A DNA stretch of 64,000 nucleotides from contig WTXD01000020.1 of NCBI GenBank assembly GCA_022496205.1, forward strand, positions 413,255 through 477,254, given 5' to 3'. The notes below the pieces were generated by a model. It was not told the DNA's origin, ran no database searches, and saw only the letters and a program-made list of their open reading frames with translations. A program made the position numbers and the translations under genes. Numbering within the stretch: the first letter of the stretch is position 1; each line of letters begins with the position of its first letter. The DNA comes from Gloeopeniophorella convolvens (Eukaryota > Basidiomycota > Agaricomycetes > Russulales). Below are positions 48,044 to 62,801 of the stretch, one piece after another.

Positions 48044-48709
48044 CCCTAATAGTCACTATGAGGCTCACCGTGTAGGACCACAGATCTGCCTGTCTAGTGA
48101 CAATGTGCCAGACAGCCGAGACGCGAGAGTACGCAGACACGATTCATTGAATATCTCCCTGTAATCTACGAAAATTCTACATCTCGAAAAATCAGCTTAT
48201 GCCCGTTCTTTCGCCTTCCTTAAGACGATGATGTAGAGTACACCGATTTCGTCCATATTTTTTTTTTTTTTTTTTTCAGCATTTATATTCCGCAACAGCG
48301 AGTCCATCGCAAGACGCGGTCGCACTACATACATAGTACAGTTTCACAGGGTCGGAGTCAAAGTATGAGTGATCGGGCCGGGCGTAAATAGAAGTAGTAA
48401 TTAGTAATCAAAGTCTGATCCGCCGCTAGGGCGTTAGAGTTCCGAGCCGCTTTCACAGCGACAAAGCGGTGGCCACATGTAGGCCGCAACCGCTTTCGTC
48501 CATACTGTGTGTGCTGCTACTGCAGAATCGTGCACCGACCGGACCTGACCGGACCGTCGAAGACAGGACGCGGCTCGGGACGCGGTTATCCGGCTACTTA
48601 CGTATACGCTCGAATGGCTCCGTCCGACGTCGTCACTCGTGTGGCCACCCGCGGCCCACACAAAACCGATATTTGACACTGCGTGCACTGGCGATGCACC
48701 CTTCCAATT
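48044..48709. other. Intergenic region upstream of U6
   Basis: It contains a run of 19 T at 48258-48276 and then an AT-rich stretch. No gene is seen. The U6 promoter must be in the last 100 bp; ATATTTG near 48670 is the only TATA-like box at a plausible distance (about 40 nt). Confidence 0.5.
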
Positions 48710-48733
48710 GCTCCCTTCGGGGATGCATACGAA

Positions 48734-48764
<31 letters not shown>

Positions 48765-48830
48765 GGCCCCTGCACAAGGATGACACGCTGTTTCAGAGTG
48801 GTAGACCTACGGGTCTCAATATTTATTTTT
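48710..48830 (+). ncRNA. U6 spliceosomal RNA, copy 1
   Basis: The near-invariant U6 core is uninterrupted. The 5' stem-loop GCTCCCTTCGGGGA is followed by AAAAAATTGGAACGATACAG, the ACAGAGA box, and TTAGCATGGCCCCTGC with the AGC triad. AAGGATGACACGC closes the internal stem-loop. Beyond it lies an extra 3' hairpin, AGACC-TACG-GGTCT. The end is a TTTATTTTT run, a good RNA polymerase III stop signal. U6 is the catalytic-core RNA of the spliceosome. Confidence 0.95.
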
Positions 48831-49071
48831 ATTGCCCGACTCTTCGTTCTGGCCGCCAACCACGCTAGCGACCTGAGCAGCGCAGCGGTGTCGCCCGTCA
48901 TTTCCACCCTCTTCCACCCTGGTGAGGGTAAGGTCCGACCACGCGTAATCATCAACTACGAGCAAAAAAGATCTCTGTATTATATGTCCAACAATGCACG
49001 GAATATATCAGTGATGATTTCTGTCTCAAAACGCGAGAATGTGCAGCTTCCTCGGCAGATTTCCATTCTCC

Positions 49072-50691
49072 TTAGCGTGCTATACTTCCTTCCGGTGAGT
49101 CCCATTTCGCAGCGTCAAAGGTGCACCACATGACATGACGCACCTCAAATACCAACAGCGCGCCTCCACAGACAGCAATCCGCAGCTGGGCCGCTTCAAC
49201 CGCCCGCAGGGCTGCGGGGAGCTTCTCCGGCGGCAGCGATGTACCCTCACAGCAGCCCGCGTGCACCAGCCCCGCACGCTGCAAGCACACATCCGGAGCT
49301 CCTAAGGAACCTGCGTGGCACAGGCGAGTAGCCCTCGCTGCGTACGCGAGCGAGCGGCCGAGGACTGGCTCGTGCCGCACCGTCGCGCGGCGGAGCCGCG
49401 GCAGCGCACACCCTGCGCGCGTGAGAGCACTGATCGGGACGAGTAGTTCCTGCACTGTATCGCGCCCTGTCGCAGCCGCAACTGCCTCGACCTGGATGCC
49501 GAATAGACGCGTGGCGGGGTCAGCGTGAAAGTGCCCGAGCGGCGGTGCGCCGCCTCGCGCGGTAATGTCTGGGAAGAAGCGGAGCGTGTGGATCTTTGAG
49601 AGTGCGTCCGTGACGGAGAGAACATAGCTGCGCACGACGGGCGGGGCACCCAGGGGGTTCTGCTCCTGATTGAGTGGGTGGCCCGGGAACTGGTGGATGT
49701 CCAAACGTATCTCCCGGGGCTCTCGCAAGACAGAGCTGGGACAACGAAGTGGTGGTCGTCGATGAAGGAGAATATGGCGTCGTCGATATTTTCTAACTTC
49801 ATGGGCTATGTAGTGTTTCTGCGTTCTGAGCGGAGCATAGCTTAAGGAGCATGGTACGGCGTACCATGTTGACAAGGCGCTCTCCTGTCTTCCAGTTCCA
49901 GATGGCCAAGCGATCGTCCAGCCTATCGCCGTTCCAGGTCATCAGACCCAGATAGTCTCCGCAAACATCTTGCTTGCTGTTCCCACCAGACGCGTTTTGA
50001 GATTCTTCTAGGCGAAGGATGGCTTTGTTAACAGAGAGAGGATGGGGATAGCCTGTAGCGAGAGAGCGTAACAGTATGCTATATATTCAGCTCCGTTAAT
50101 AGACGCATCACTTGTAGGCTGGCGCAGAAGGACGGACCTCCTGGTATCGTGCTGAGGCACGACAGCCAACAGGTCTTGCGCGGCATCGAGCATAAAGTGT
50201 GCCACGAAGAAGTCTAGCTCTATTACCCAATGCTGTGCCGTAATTCCACGCAGTGCCGACGGGATGCGCTGCACAGCGAACGACTTGATCCTGCCCATCC
50301 CGAGGATAGGCAGCACGAGCATTCCTCCAGAGACATAGGGGACTTCGTGCGGATAAGGGAGGTCCATAGTGACGTGTTCCGTCCACTCAGCCATGCGCCA
50401 TGCCTCAGAGTACATCTTCAATAGTTCATACCGAGCTGCGACAGTGATCGAACTTGGCCGGCCATTGCATAGTCCACGCGCAGCGAGAGCGAGCACATAT
50501 CGCAGAGACACAGAATTCTCGACTATAGCAACTAATCTTTTGCACGTCTGTCAACGGCATCAGCCGGCGGCGATTACAGCAACGATCGAACGGACCAACT
50601 TGAAGTGTAAGAGGGACTTCATGTCGAGCAGGCCTGCAATGGCGAGGAGGATCTCCGTAGGGAGACGAAAAAGGTGTGGACTGTGCGTCAT
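49072..50691 (-). CDS. F-box protein with beta-propeller-like C-terminus, apparent frameshift
   Basis: The start ATG at 50691 gives MTHSPHLFRLPTEILLAIAG, then LLDMKSLLHFKL|TCKRLVAIVENSVSLRYVLA across a 48-nt intron: an F-box. After a second intron the frame runs SYPHPLSVNKAILRLEESQ and DVCGDYLGLMTWNGDRLDDR with LAIWNWKTGERLVNM, typical of a common agaricomycete F-box family. An intron near 49801-49868 leads to KLENIDDAIFSFIDDHHFVV. At about 49735-49745 the frame must shift by one base to continue as SVLREPREIRLDIHQFPGHP, and then runs to a stop at 49072. The last 60 codons are less certain. It may be a young pseudogene or contain one sequence error. Confidence 0.6.
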
Positions 50692-51833
50692 TGTGGGTGC
50701 GAGTGGTGGGCTGTGTGTCCCAAGCTTCAGTGGTGACAGACTTTATGCTTTATGTATTGACCGCGTGATGCCACGGCCACTGGCCGGTACATCGCATGCA
50801 TTACAAGGAGGACTGCTGAGAGAGTCTGCGGAGCGTAGAAACTTAGGCTCCTAGCTTCGAAACGAACACTAATCCGTCCGTACTTCCAGTAGTATCGGGG
50901 CGCTGCACACCAGGGTCCAGGGAGCAAGGGCTCGGCCCAGCGACCTTGCAGAAAGTGGGCACAACGGAGAGGGCAGCCTTCTGAAGGGAAGCGGAGGTGG
51001 GAGAGAACCCGAGCCAGCGCAGCTACGATCCACATCAAGGAACCGAGCTGCTTTGGTTGGAGGCGCAGCCAAAGACCCAGATTTAGGTGATCATCTCGTG
51101 ATGTCCCCAAATTGCGCTGGAGCGGACAAGGTTGAGCGTGCGGACAGGTAGGGGCGTTAGAGGATGGAAAGCTCCTCTGTACTGCTCGCCAGCGTTCAAT
51201 CAAACGCCGAACGAGGTCGGAAGCCAACTTCGGTGACGCTAGGATCAACACAGCTGGAGCGGCCCTCTCAGCTCGCGGAGTAAAGCGGATTACGTCATGA
51301 CTTCTCAGGCCCTCAACTCAAGCTCAAGGCCTCATGTCGACCTGTGTCGACCCCGGTGGCACTGTTTGTGTGCGCGCTCCGATGCATATTTGGCCCTGTC
51401 TTTTCAATCATACCGAGAGCCCGCACGCTAGACGCGCCGGAAACCGGGAAGTGAGAAGGCTTTCGGGAAGAACGCTATCACTTGGAGGCCCAAGGGCGGT
51501 GGCTCATCTTCGCAAATGGGAACCTGGGAACTGAAGTCTAAATACACCTCTGGCAAGCACACCGCTCTAGTCTCCGTTGCTGACCCCGGAAGACAGTCGT
51601 TCCGCGATGGATAAGACACTACCCTAGGAGCCATGTCCGTGGTCAATTCAGCTTGTCCATTGCACGTACAAGAAACACGCAGACGGTCTTAGAGCCTATG
51701 CAAGCGGGGAACGGTGTGGTTGAGCAATTATGGCATGGGACAGACAGCACATGGACACGGACAACGCACGGGGCGTGATAAATAGTCAGAAAAAGGACGG
51801 ATGTATAGGTAGGTTTGTAACACGCTAGCGCAT
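50692..51833. other. Intergenic region, no recognised gene
   Basis: A 174-residue minus-strand frame at 50727-51251 has no family likeness that I can see. The left end should hold the F-box gene promoter, and the right end the 3' part of the Rab gene. Confidence 0.45.
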
Positions 51834-52741
<908 letters not shown>

Positions 52742-53400
52742 GACTGTATATCTCAGGGAGTCTCAGACGATTGAGAAATGTAAAGAAGTGACGAGAAGAT
52801 GAAAGTGGGTGATAGGAAAAAGAGACAAGTGGTGGAGACGAGGAAACAGGCAAAGTGGACCGACTAGCACCGTCGCTATCAGGTGCTACCACGTGTCCCT
52901 ATAATTACGTCAGCAAATCCCCATAGCACGGGCCTGAGATCGCCGCTAAAACTTGTTTCGTGGCAGTTGTGTGCTCGTTGGCCAGCCCAGACTCTGGAAA
53001 ATGCAGAAAAAGATTTGGTTACTTCTGGTACTACAACCCAGCTCCGTCTGAAGTGGCCCGCCTCAGAAAGATCGGCGCATAAACTAAGCATGTAGTTGGC
53101 CCTAGCTAGAGGGCTGCCGAAGGCACCGCTAATACACAAATAACTAATAATAGAGGACAGCGATTATGTGTCCAGGCAGTCCAACTTTGATGCAGATGTT
53201 CTGAGGTGGGATAAAAGACAGTGTGCTAGAAGGAGGAAGACTCCAATGTTCTCTTAGGTTAAAAAGTCGTGGAAGACTCTTAGTAATTGCGGTTGCCCAG
53301 ACCAAGCTCAGTATTGCATGGACGTAGGTCGCATACAGATAACCCTGAGTATGCGACACCAGCATAAGAAACAAGTGGCAAGGTCGCATAATTGAGGCGC
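52742..53400. other. Intergenic region between Sec4 and U6 copy 2
   Basis: No frame of note. The right end holds the 3' flank of U6 copy 2 (minus strand). Confidence 0.5.
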
Positions 53401-53465
53401 AAAATAAATATTGAGACCCATAGGTCTACCACTCTGAAACAGCGTGTCATCCTTGTGCAGGGGCC

Positions 53466-53496
<31 letters not shown>

Positions 53497-53520
53497 TTCG
53501 TATGCATCCCCGAAGGGAGC
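53401..53520 (-). ncRNA. U6 spliceosomal RNA, copy 2
   Basis: On the minus strand, this is the same 120-nt sequence as copy 1. It has the 5' stem-loop, the ACAGAGA box, the AGC triad and the internal stem-loop. The 3' hairpin differs by one base in its loop (AGACC-TATG-GGTCT). It ends TTTATTTT followed by G, one T shorter than copy 1, so the stop signal is slightly weaker. Flanking DNA does not match copy 1, so only the RNA gene itself is duplicated. Confidence 0.93.
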
Positions 53521-54221
53521 AATCTTAAGTGAGATGGCCCGCGTACGGTGTGAAGAAATCATAATTTTGTTTGGGGCGCGGGTGCAAGCACAGGTGTGCC
53601 GAGAAGCACACGAAGCGGCGCAGTCCTACTGATGAATCAGGCACGGCAAACTTTGATGTATTCATTCAAGCGGCACGAAGCAGGGACTGAAGGAACATAG
53701 GGAACACACGAGATACAGCCTCGCATTTGACGTATAGAAAGGCTGTCGCATAGGGGTTACATTTTTCGGAGTTCCAGACAGCGGCCACGCACTATCGTAA
53801 AATTCACTGAGGAACGGAGCCTACCCAGATGGCAGAAGCTCTCGTTGCAGCAGCATCCGGGAAGGACCGATGGCATCTCCTTCATTATACTCATATGACG
53901 GGACATAGGAACCGGAGAAGTGAGTGCGGTGCACGTCGGAAAAGGACGGCGATGCAACTCCAGCGAAGTTGGGGTGCCCGTATTGCGGGAATTGAACGAA
54001 AGGATCCACGTTGGAGTAATGGGCTGGGAGGTATGTGTGCGATGGATGAGCACTCAGCGCAACGGAATTCAGTCCTTGAAGCAACTCCCCGTCTATACAT
54101 TGCACGCGCCGAAACCACCTCAGCGTTGATCGATTCGACGGACTTGAGAGGACGCACCGTCTCCACCAGTCATCTGCTCCGGGGTGGATTCGGGAAGAGA
54201 TCCGCCAGACTTGATGTAAAT
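53521..54221. other. Region downstream of the Zn2Cys6 exons
   Basis: Minus-strand frames (53821-54225 and 53891-54166) run on from the Zn2Cys6 gene and may be further exons or eroded coding DNA. No fungal-trans (middle homology) domain is seen. The U6 copy 2 promoter lies at 53521-53620. Confidence 0.4.
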
Positions 54222-54754
54222 TCACCTATTGGAAAGCGTATCGTCCAAGCTATCCATGGTGAAGCCAGGGATGTGTTGCTTCAGGAGAGCTTCGCACTGG
54301 GCTAGCCGATGCTCCAGGTGCTTAATGTGACCGCGAGGCGTGAAAGTTCGATAGTTCTTATCCTCTTGTACACAATCTGCATTTGCTGTCGCACATACGG
54401 TGCATCGTGGGAGCCCTGGGTCGCACTGAAGGCTATCATCAGCACTTGATCGTTGTAGATCTGCACAGAGGGCCCGCGCCGCGCGATGGATGACATTGGC
54501 AAACGCCGACGGCAACGACCGACGGCGACCGCCGGCACAACTGAAAGGCCTGGATCTGGGCTTGAACTCACCTTCATCTTCTTCCTCCTGCAACGAATGC
54601 AAGCGTCGTACAGGCGACGCTGGCCAGTTGTCTTTCCGCTGGGCATCTTTCCTGCGTCTTTCCTATGCTGCGTCTTAAGTTGTCCCTCAGAAAAGGACCC
54701 GTCCGTATGCTGGAGCTCTCCCCGGGCCGGGCTTGCGCGTATCTTCCGCTCCAT
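54222..54754 (-). CDS. Zn2Cys6 DNA-binding protein, short
   Basis: A fungal-type binuclear zinc cluster. The start ATG at 54754 gives MERKIRASPARG; a second ATG (MPSGKTTGQRR) about 36 codons later is closer to the usual family start. DACIRCRRKKMK|CDPGLPRCTVCATANADC crosses one intron and has the C-x2-C-x6-C-x6-C-x2-C-x6-C pattern exactly. A linker (YRTFTPRGHIKHLEHRLAQC) follows, with a heptad-like helix that would be the dimerisation coil, and it stops after TLSNR at 54222. Full-length regulators of this class are 500-1000 residues with a fungal-trans domain, which I cannot find. The gene is thus truncated, or has further exons at 53821-54220 whose splice sites I could not settle. Confidence 0.65.
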
Positions 54755-55921
54755 TGTCCGGTTCTATACGGCTCTTCGCGCTATTGAGCTACGTATATGA
54801 GGCGGAAGATGGGGAATTATACGCCCTGTGTTATCTTGATGGCTAGTTTTTTTCGCTCTGCCTAATCGAGTTGCCGTTGTCCCACGCTCTCTATGTCTCA
54901 TGGGATGACGCCTGTAGATTGTCCTCGTCAATGTGAAGTCGACATCGTAGGTCGACATTACTGTCACTCGGCGGCTCAAAAATCTTAACGGTCCCATGGG
55001 CTTGGCAACCCCCTCGACGACGTTCTCGCAAGTACAAATGCATTTGTAAGGAGCTCCTTGTACTTAGTCGGTTGTTCACCACCCCAGATCTTACCTCGAA
55101 TGAGTCCTCCTGGCCACCCTTGATTAGCACGGAAATATGCGGGAAAATCTAGGACAGGGAAGTATTGAAACAAAGTCAGCGCGTGTAGAGGTGGTAATCG
55201 GCCGGTCACTGACGATCTGGTAGCAGGCGCGAGAAAGATGTCGGCACCATGGCCGGAGAACTACGCCGTAGCTCTTCAACTCAGGACTCTCGGGGGTACT
55301 GGGAACCGCGGTATGAACCGGGCAGTTAGTGACGAACCCGTGATTGGGCGTGATGTACGAAGACTACCGAGCCAACACCCCAGACCCCAGGATAAGCAAA
55401 TTCGCGCCCGAGTCATCACATGCGCGACGAATCGTACCCCGTGCGTGCCGCAGGCACCGCTTCTCGGTCGGGCAGGTCACCGGTTATATCTTTCCAGCGA
55501 ATACGGGCCTTCACCGGGTGTTGAATCGTCTGAAAACTCAGGCAGTGACGGTCGTTCTGGTGGATAAGTATCGACCAGGCGGACTAGATACGGCATTGTC
55601 TCCATCGGTTTCCTTTAGACTAGCACACCACCCCTCGTCCTTCAGTGCTACCTCTATCCCGAAGACCGCAATGCAGGAACTGTAATTGTTGTAGAGTCGG
55701 AATTTTGTCGATCCTTACTCTGTACAACTCGAGTGTCATCTCTGGGAATTTTTCGGAAAGCTTTCCCCGATGCACGCATCATTCGTATTACTCCTCCGGA
55801 AAACTTACATCCTCAAACACCATTCTACGTCACAACGTCTGGTTGCTTTACCCACAACATGACCGACTTTTCTCCGGACATAGGGAGGCCAGTAGCGTGT
55901 ACAGAAAGCTCGATCGCAACA
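54755..55921. other. Intergenic region, possible gene fragment
   Basis: The minus-strand frame at 54985-55209 contains NQGWPGGLIRGKIWGGEQ and looks coding-like, but I cannot name it or extend it. Nothing else is recognised. Confidence 0.4.
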
Positions 55922-59150
<3,229 letters not shown>

Positions 59151-59213
59151 AGTGATATCTCATCGATCATCTCCAGAGTGACTCACACGACGACCACTCT
59201 CACGTAAGAAATT

Positions 59214-60380
59214 TCATTTCATTAGAGGGGATCTAGACAATACATATCGTCGCCGATGCCAGAGAGCGCAGGTAGGAAGGAGGGCGCATACAGAGCGAAG
59301 ACGGATGTAGGAAGATAAAAGTGCGCAGGACGCGAAACCCAAAAGCCAAAGTTGCTCAGAGGCGCTGCGTGCCGCCAACGAGTCCCTCAATCGGGCGGTG
59401 CCCGAGATATTGCACGCCTTGGGGATCGCCGCGTGCATATCTTTCATCGCGTCGCCAAGCTTGGTGCTGAAGCGAGAGAGAGGATGTCACGCCGCCACAC
59501 GCCGTATACGGCGTTTCCGACGCAAAAGTACTCTGCGTTTGCAGTCCGGTTTCGTACCGAGAGCTCTGAATCCGCTGTAACGAGAAAATCACGCCTGGCA
59601 ATAGACTGTCAACACATGCATTCAAACTATCAAGAGCCCACCCGCCAAGCCAATCATGCAGCTGCTGAATCCACGCCTGGCGTGCATGCTCTAGTGGCGG
59701 ATCGAGGAAGATGACTTGACTCTATATCTGGATCGTGTACGATCGGCTTGAGCGTCATGGCGCCCTCCAGGAACTGCCCCCACGTACATCAGAAACCCGG
59801 CCTTCGCGTCTGATTGCGGCCGCGAGCACGCACCTTCTCCCCGGGTTACTTATTGCCACGCCGCTTGCTCGGGAGCTCATTCCGTCGCACGCAGCTGTCG
59901 TCGGTGGAGCGGTCGAACTCGGCGCACCAGACCTGGATGACGTGCTTCAACCGCTGCAGGAGAATGCCCTCAATCTTCTTATCGAGCTCGGCGACTTGGT
60001 GGTCGAGATTTGCGTTGCCCTCGAGGCTGAGGCGGTTGATCTGGAAAGAGCACATCAGCGAGCCCGTGGTACGCTTTTGCGACACGTACCTAACGCGGCT
60101 GAGCAGCCCGGTGAAGGCCTCGGCAGTGGATGAGCACGTCGCGAGATCTTCCACAGTATGTAACATGTACTTGTAGAGATCGATGACGTTGCTCGTCTTG
60201 TCCTACTGAGCTGTCAGGCACAGCGCAGAGAATGTACCAGGGCCAGAGCACGAACCTACAACACAGAAACCATGCTGGCGAACTCGCGCACGAACTGGAT
60301 GTGCCTCGTGTAGTATTGTTAGCTGACACAAACCGCGCAGCGTCGTACTCGGTCGCAGAATCCTCCCGGCTGAGGCCTCG
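59214..60380 (-). pseudogene. Cytoplasmic dynein heavy chain tail fragment, second copy
   Basis: The same tail segment as at 2374-3540, read on the minus strand. A degraded EYDAARFVSAN junction segment and a QHGFC-frame version of the REFASVV block come first. YKYMLHTVEDLATC, then RLSLEGNANLDHQVAELDKK and IEGILLQRLKHVIQVWCAEF (better kept than in copy 1) follow, then TLKPIVHD, RIQSSRYETGLQ, and KLGDAMKDMHAAIPKACN near 59400-59450. Several stops and shifts break it. Confidence 0.75.
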
Positions 60381-61790
60381 CTCGCGCTCGCGCCGGCGTC
60401 GTCCTTGGGCGATGCACGCCGCTGGCGCTTCTCGCGGCCCTGCTGTGCGCGGGCGGGCTCGGGATCGGAATCGCGGGCGCAGGCGCGGGCAGCGGAAGCG
60501 TGAACATGAACGCGCCGCCGGGCCTGAACTCGGGCGCGCCGACGTTGAGCGGGCGGTCGAACGATGGGACGCGCGCGTGCCTACCAGATTGCTGTTGCTG
60601 AGGTTGCTACTGGGGCTGCTACTAGGGCTGCGGTGGTGGTTGTGCTTGCGGTTGTGGTGTGGGGAACGTGCCCGGGGTAAACGAGTCCGAGAGGCGGCCC
60701 GCGCCGTCGCTGCCGCTGTCACAAAATACGAACAGCCGGTGTGCGGATTGAGCATCTCGTTGCGCCGCGGCACGGGCACGAGGGCCAGCAGCGGCGGAAC
60801 CGGAGCGTGGATGGGGGTGGGAACAGTGGGGCCATCAGGCCGCCGGACCGCGCACGCGTGGGGGACCATGCACCGGCAGGCACGCAGGGCCGTCGTCGTC
60901 GTCACTCGTATTGAAGCGCATTCGTCGTCCGGGGGCCCGCGGAGGAGCATAACGAGCGGGTTGGGCGGTGGGGCGAGAAGCGCGGGACTCTGATCGAGTC
61001 CGGGTGCTGCTGGTAGTGCACGCGGCACATGAAGCAGGGTTGCTGGCGGTCTTAGCGCGCGCTCTTCGTAGGACGGATTGGAGTACCCGCCGATGGTTTC
61101 CAGGAGCGGAGAGCAGTGCAGACATTCCAGGTGGGTGGAGGGGATAAGTGAAGGAACAGGGAGAGCAGGGCGGGTAGGGGATCACGCCGTCAGCATGCGC
61201 GCAGTGCGTAGCAGCAACGCAGTGGGGGTGACTTACCTCGTCCTCGGTCGCCTCCGTGCGCAGGCCCTCCGAGCTGGTCCACTTTCCGATCACGTTGTCC
61301 TCTTCGGTCTCGGCTCCGCGCCCACGGGTTCGCCGACAGAGCGCAGCGAGAGCGCCATCGGGAGGCGCAACGCGTGGCGCTAGTGCAGCCGGCTCTGCGC
61401 GGCATTCGTGATGTTGTCAACCTCGTCGTCCGCTGCGTCGACGTCGGTGTCCGCGTCCTCCTCTGCGTCTGCGCCTGTGTCCACGTCGAGCGTGTCGTCC
61501 ATACCGACTGTCGCGACGTGCGACGCTTACGGTCCTCCCCCGTCGCGGCGGCCTCACCCAGCTCCAGCTCCTCTTCTAGGCCTCCTCAAAATGTCCAGCC
61601 CGAACCCGCGCACAAAATCCGGGCGGGCGGGCATCGCAGGTGGCGCGAGCGATTGGTCCGTGGGCACGCCGGGATCCGAGCGAGCGTCTCGCTCGCAGAT
61701 GGAGTCCGAGCCGAGCGTGGCGCCGGGGCCAATGGGTTGGATGTCGCATCATTGAAGCTGAAGGACTGGCGTGACGGAGTAAAGGGCACC
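60380..61790 (-). pseudogene. Conserved fungal acidic/Pro-rich protein, second broken copy
   Basis: The partner of 3540-4450. On the minus strand PFTPSRQSFSFND is followed by eroded sequence. An acidic stretch with MDDTLDVDTGADAEEDADTD, AAQSRLHQRHALRLPMALSL and EWTSSEGLRTEATEDE comes next, then an intron (from about 61242) shared with copy 1. HARVPSFDRPLNVGAPEFRP and a Pro-Ala stretch follow, then QQGREKRQRRASPKDDAG. It joins the dynein fragment at the same point as copy 1. Its middle is more complete than copy 1, but several frames are shifted. Confidence 0.55.
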
Positions 61791-62178
61791 GCGGCGAGGG
61801 AGATGTGTAGCTGTGTCGCGGCGGAGCCGACGCGGCAGGGGGCACAAGGACAACGGGGAGGGAGGGGCCGGCGGTGCTCATGCTGTACTGGTGGAGGTTG
61901 CACTACTGGAAGGGTAAGCAAGAGGCCTAGAGGCCTAGGGCCCAGTGAATGGTCCGGGGGTGGAGGGCTCTGTCCGAGCCGAGAGCTGCTGGCGGTGTTG
62001 ATACTGCTGAGTGGCCATGGCGAGTTTCAGCCTTGGGGATCGAATGGGCGGAGTATGCGCCAACACAGCGGTGACTCTGGCAACGAGCAAGGCGAGACGG
62101 GGCTGCTGGAGAACCGTGACACCAAGGAGGAGAAACGCAGACTGGCGCAGCGACGCCGCACGGACTCGGAGTCACATA

Positions 62179-62657
62179 CACTGCGTGCATAGCAGACTTA
62201 TTCTCCCTTGGGAAGGCTTAAAAAACCTAAATATTTGTTTAACTTATTGTTGACTATTTAAGCTTGAGAAACGAGTATTAGTAAAGTTAATATTCTCTAC
62301 AAGCTTCTTGATAAGGGGTAAAGTCTGTACCTAAAGTTAAAGCTTTCCCCCGGATTCCCGAGCCATAGACATCTAGTAGGAAATTTCCCAGAAATTTGGT
62401 AAGAATGCTCATTCTGGGTGGGGAAACACGAGGAATACAAATGATTGTTTGACTTTATCTCCAACTATGCTTGCATAGGGAAGTCGTGAGAGAAGGTTAA
62501 CTTTATTAGGAGGCTTCTTTCCCTTAAAGAATGCTTAGAGGGTCATTAACCTTCTGATAGTCACTTTTCCGGACAAATAAAGGCAGGAATAAGTTAAACA
62601 TATATTTCACTTATTCAAGCCTTCTTCCTGTCGGATAAGTCTGCTTTGCACGCAGTG
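62179..62657. mobile_element. MITE with about 70-bp terminal inverted repeats and TA target site
   Basis: The left end CACTGCGTGCATAGCAGACT and the inverse of the right end CACTGCGTGCAAAGCAGACT match at 22 of the first 23 positions. The likeness continues in step, without indels, to a shared ATATNTGTTTAACTTATT block 50-68 bp in. TA lies on both sides (62177-62178 and 62658-62659), as expected of Tc1/mariner-type insertion. The 479-bp interior is AT-rich, with no coding frame, which suggests a non-autonomous element. Confidence 0.82.
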
Positions 62658-62801
62658 TAGTGTTGCCGCTAAGCTAAGCTAAGCTAAGTCAGATTTCGAG
62701 CTAAGTTCCCACGCTTTAAAGCAACTTAGCTCAACTTAGCTTAGCTTTTAAGTGGCACTTTCAAGTCACGCATTTATATCACATGACCCCATAGCTAGTA
62801 G

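Noticed and set aside
48469..49133. Several frames across the U6 gene
   Set aside because: They overlap the U6 RNA gene and carry no recognisable protein features.
62653..62700. CAGTG at 62653 taken as the hAT terminal repeat
   Set aside because: CACTG...CAGTG with flanking TA pairs perfectly with 62179, so these bases belong to the right end of the MITE; the hAT end more likely begins at the next bases.
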